Shown here: in pieces, positions 61,334-64,000 of the stretch
How positions within the stretch are numbered: the stretch's first letter is position 1
Layout: each line of letters opens with the position of its first letter
Assembly: GCA_021397835.1 (NCBI GenBank)
Contig: JAJFZO010000889.1
Span: forward strand, 1,240,001-1,304,000
Origin: Moringa oleifera
Lineage: Eukaryota; Streptophyta; Magnoliopsida; Brassicales; Moringaceae
Length of the DNA stretch: 64,000 nucleotides
Reading direction: 5' to 3'
The notes under the pieces: generated by a model
Told to the model about the DNA's origin: nothing
Databases searched by the model: none
What the model saw: the letters and a program-made list of their open reading frames with translations, nothing else
Program-made: the position numbers and the translations under genes

Positions 61334-61758
61334 GAGTCCATCTTGACAGAATGAGTCTAATCAAAAGAAGAAACAAATATGGGAAGGATATGAATTTCTT
61401 CAATCCTTCCAAATAAGACGCCCCCAATTGTTTACTGATATGAATTAGTCCATATAAGACCAACAGTGTTACGATTTTGTAAGAATACTTTCCCAGATTT
61501 AATATTAAAAAATATATTGATATATACTTTTGTTTGACTATTCTAATCCCCCACTTAAACCTGCAAATCCTGCCCAGAAAAAAAAAAGCATTTAATTTTA
61601 CCAAATAAAATGTTGGATTTTTATATTAAAAGGAGAGTATACACTATGAGATAATTATATTGTAGGTGGTCGGTATATGTGGATTTTCGTATTGGGTATT
61701 TGTTATTGATGTAGATAATTATAAGAATAAGAAAGATCAGTATTTAGGGTTTACTGAC

Positions 61759-62091
61759 CTTCGCAACAGCAAGTGATGTTGTTAAGGCAGTGGCTGCCAA
61801 TTTTAGGACCATAGTTTGCAATGCAAACTTTGGAGCATATAGGTGCTGTGCATTTTGGCATCTGGTAGGGCCTGAAGTTGCATGTTTGAGCCTCACCAAT
61901 CCTTCCACCTGATTCCGACCACCACATATTGTAAGAATTAATCTTTATACAAAAGAAGAAACCTTGGATCTCACTACATTTTGATTTGCAGGAACAAAAA
62001 TAACAAAAGTAATTATATAAACTTCATTAGACTAATTATCAGAAGAGAAAAGGATGAGAAGTGCAAGTAGCGGCAAAAAGAAAATCCTCAT
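61759..62091 (-). pseudogene. Defensin-like copy 3, broken donor and missing third exon
   Basis: A signal-peptide exon (62040-62091, MRIFFLPLLALLILFSS) and a first-domain exon (61759-61908, EAQTCNFRPYQMPKC to TCCCE) are recognisable and open. After the signal exon the donor, GT in copies 1, 2 and 4, reads AT (62038-62039). Reading straight on meets a stop within a few codons. No exon-3 homologue is visible downstream to 61.5 kb. Either this is a decaying copy or exon 2 is spliced to another signal exon. The donor after exon 2 (GTCAGT) still looks usable. All eight cysteines of the domain are retained. Confidence 0.72.
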
Positions 62092-62164
62092 TTGGTATTT
62101 GTTATTTGATGGGGCTTAATTTTCATCAATCTTGAATTGCTAACCATATAAGACTGTTTATATG

Positions 62165-63102
62165 TTCTTATTTTGTAACTATACTTTCCCAAATTTAACA
62201 TCCCTCAAGTTCAAGGAATCAAACCCCAAATCATAAAAATCAAGCCCCACGAATAGAGGCCAACTGTGATCATCAGAAGCTGTTTTTGACATGGGAAGCT
62301 TTGCAACAAATCAATAAATTCACCTTAAAATCATGAAAAAAGGGGATAATAATAGTTTTACAGAGCAGAGGTATTCGTAAGTCTTCAAACTCTCGTTAAG
62401 CTTTACATTGCTTTTTGAGAACCCCATCTTGCTTAAGCACCAGAGTGGATCTAAGATTCACTCGGTGCTTGCAAGATTTTGAACAATAATTCAATCAAGA
62501 AATGCTCAATCCAAATAAAAAGAGAAATAGTCCATCATCATTGTTACTACCACAAAAAACAATAACTCTTAATTTTTAGAAAATAAAAAAATATATTATA
62601 TTTTGTTAATTTAAATTAAATTAAATTCTATTGAAAATTTTAGAAATTAGAGATACAATCAAATTAGAAATCTTATACGATAAATTTTAACTTAAAATTC
62701 TTTATAAAAGTAAAAAAACATTGAAGTTAATATCACAAAAAATATTTTATAATCTTTTGAGTTTTTAAAATATTTCTTAAATTTATATTGCCAAATTTTT
62801 AAAAAATTCATTAAAAAAATAGGTGGTAAGTTAAAAGTTGTTTAAAATTAAAATATAGACTTGAAATTGAGTGCATAATTTATTTAAATAATTTTTGAAG
62901 CATTTTAACGACAAAATTACACTTAATTTTTTACAACCATTTGAACCCGTATCAAAATGATACTAAATTGATAAATTTTGATTCAATCTTTTACTTTTTG
63001 ACCATCGAAATTTGTTTGATAAGTCGGAACAATATTAGACTCTGTATAATTATTATCTCAAAAAAATACACAAGCAGAAAGTAAAATTAAAAGGTTAATT
63101 AC
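62165..63102. other. Spacer between defensin-like copies 3 and 4
   Basis: AT-rich, with no cysteine-domain exon belonging to copy 4 visible on the minus strand. Nothing else recognised. Confidence 0.5.
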
Positions 63103-63154
63103 CTGAAGAGAAAAGGATGAGGGTAAGTAAAGAGACAAGAAAGAAATTCTTCAT
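63103..63154 (-). pseudogene. Orphan signal-peptide exon of a fourth defensin-like copy
   Basis: It encodes MKNFFLVSLLTLILFSS followed by a phase-1 G and an intact GTAATT donor, matching exon 1 of copies 1 and 2 almost codon for codon. A TATA run (63233-63249) stands about 79 bases upstream. No domain exon follows until that of copy 3, about 1.2 kb downstream. It could be a remnant or an alternative first exon for the copy 3 domain. Confidence 0.65.
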
Positions 63155-63249
63155 CTTTTCTTTCTTCTGATTTCGTTGTTTCGTTTTCCAGACAAGGTTA
63201 TTATATTTTCCAAGAATTAATTTTACCATATAATATATATATATATATA

Positions 63250-64000
63250 GGTCACAAAAAAATAACTATGCAATAAAATTTTTGAAAACAGATAAAGATG
63301 ACAGATATGAGTTGGTGATATCTTCCTATAATTGTTAATCAAGTTAATCACTTACCATTTAGTGTAGGTTTGGTATCTACTTTATACCAATCCTTACTAG
63401 TTGTAGTGTAAAAAATATCAATATAATTCCAATTGTTCATATTATTTTGTATTAAAATTTAATTGTTTCATTTATTTGAATAATCATTTTAAATTTATTT
63501 ATATAATATTTTTTACAATAAGTTTTATATAAATTTATATTTTTTATTATAAATTTGAATATAAAAATATAATTGATAATTATCCATATCAATGGACAAG
63601 AAAAATAGTTTTAACTAAAAAATCTGTTAATTGGATTTTAAGACCGAAGAAGAATCAGATTTGATCATGATCATTCTCATAAATCAAATCCTTTTTAATT
63701 TAGACCAATTATATGTTGCATTTTTTATTCTTAATTCTAAATTTTAGATTTCTTTTAAATATAATCGTATTAATTTTTTAAGATCAGGATCAATTTTTTA
63801 CCTATAATAAACTTTTAAAAAGATGATAATATATAATAATTTAATAAAATAAATAATTATATTTTTTTCACTTATTTTTTATATTAATGTAATAAATTAT
63901 GAAAATATTTTTTTTATCTTTTTATTAAAAAAACTGAGTATAAATCCTGATGATCCTAAATAATTCTTGTCATGACAAGGTTACAGTCGAAAAACCTTAA
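63250..64000. other. AT-rich end of window with a duplicated 3' flank
   Basis: No gene. The stretch at about 63695-63765 contains ACCAATTATATG and TTTTAGATTTC followed by TTTTAAATA, similar to the flank downstream of copy 1 at 58298-58360. This suggests that another member of the array begins just beyond the window. Confidence 0.45.

Overview
This is nuclear DNA from a dicot plant. It is AT-rich, with GT-AG introns, pyrimidine-rich 5' leaders, microsatellites and retrotransposon debris, and every recognisable protein is plant-type. I cannot name the species. I assembled ten gene models by joining exons that keep one frame and match known families: HIT4-like (+, 14 exons), CPR5 (-, 5 exons), an NF-YB transcription factor (-, 1 exon), the chloroplast ABC1 kinase ABC1K8/OSA1 (+, 20 coding exons), a phytosulfokine-type peptide precursor (-, 2 exons), an LRR receptor-like kinase of the At5g10020 type (+, 3 exons), an mTERF protein (+), an E-class PPR protein (+), a single-domain defensin-like peptide (-), and a tandem family of two-domain defensin-like peptides (-; two intact copies and two fragments).

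Layout. 1-2.3 kb: AT-rich intergenic. 2.6-8.3 kb: HIT4, converging tail to tail with CPR5 (9.3-14.0 kb). 15.3-16.1 kb: NF-YB. 16.2-24.3 kb: gene-free, with a decayed Ty1/copia pol relic and an inverted-repeat element. 24.4-36.8 kb: ABC1K8/OSA1. 38.3-38.7 kb: the phytosulfokine-type gene. 38.9-42.0 kb: AT-rich spacer. 42.2-49.2 kb: LRR-RLK. 49.7-50.9 kb: mTERF. 52.1-54.1 kb: PPR. 54.3-64.0 kb: cysteine-rich peptide region in AT-rich, repeat-laden DNA.

The housekeeping genes form an ancestral block. From memory of Arabidopsis locus numbers, HIT4 and the LRR-RLK correspond to neighbours At5g10010/At5g10020, while CPR5, OSA1 and the mTERF gene correspond to neighbours At5g64930/64940/64950. This window interleaves both sets, as expected if Arabidopsis split the ancestral order after a genome duplication.

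The genes are not an operon or pathway. The most novel content is the small secreted peptides: a phytosulfokine-like precursor whose pentapeptide reads YIYTN instead of the canonical YIYTQ, and the defensin-like array in which each full protein carries two eight-cysteine domains with identical spacing, both ending in CCC. All exon models are from reading the sequence; none is confirmed by transcripts.
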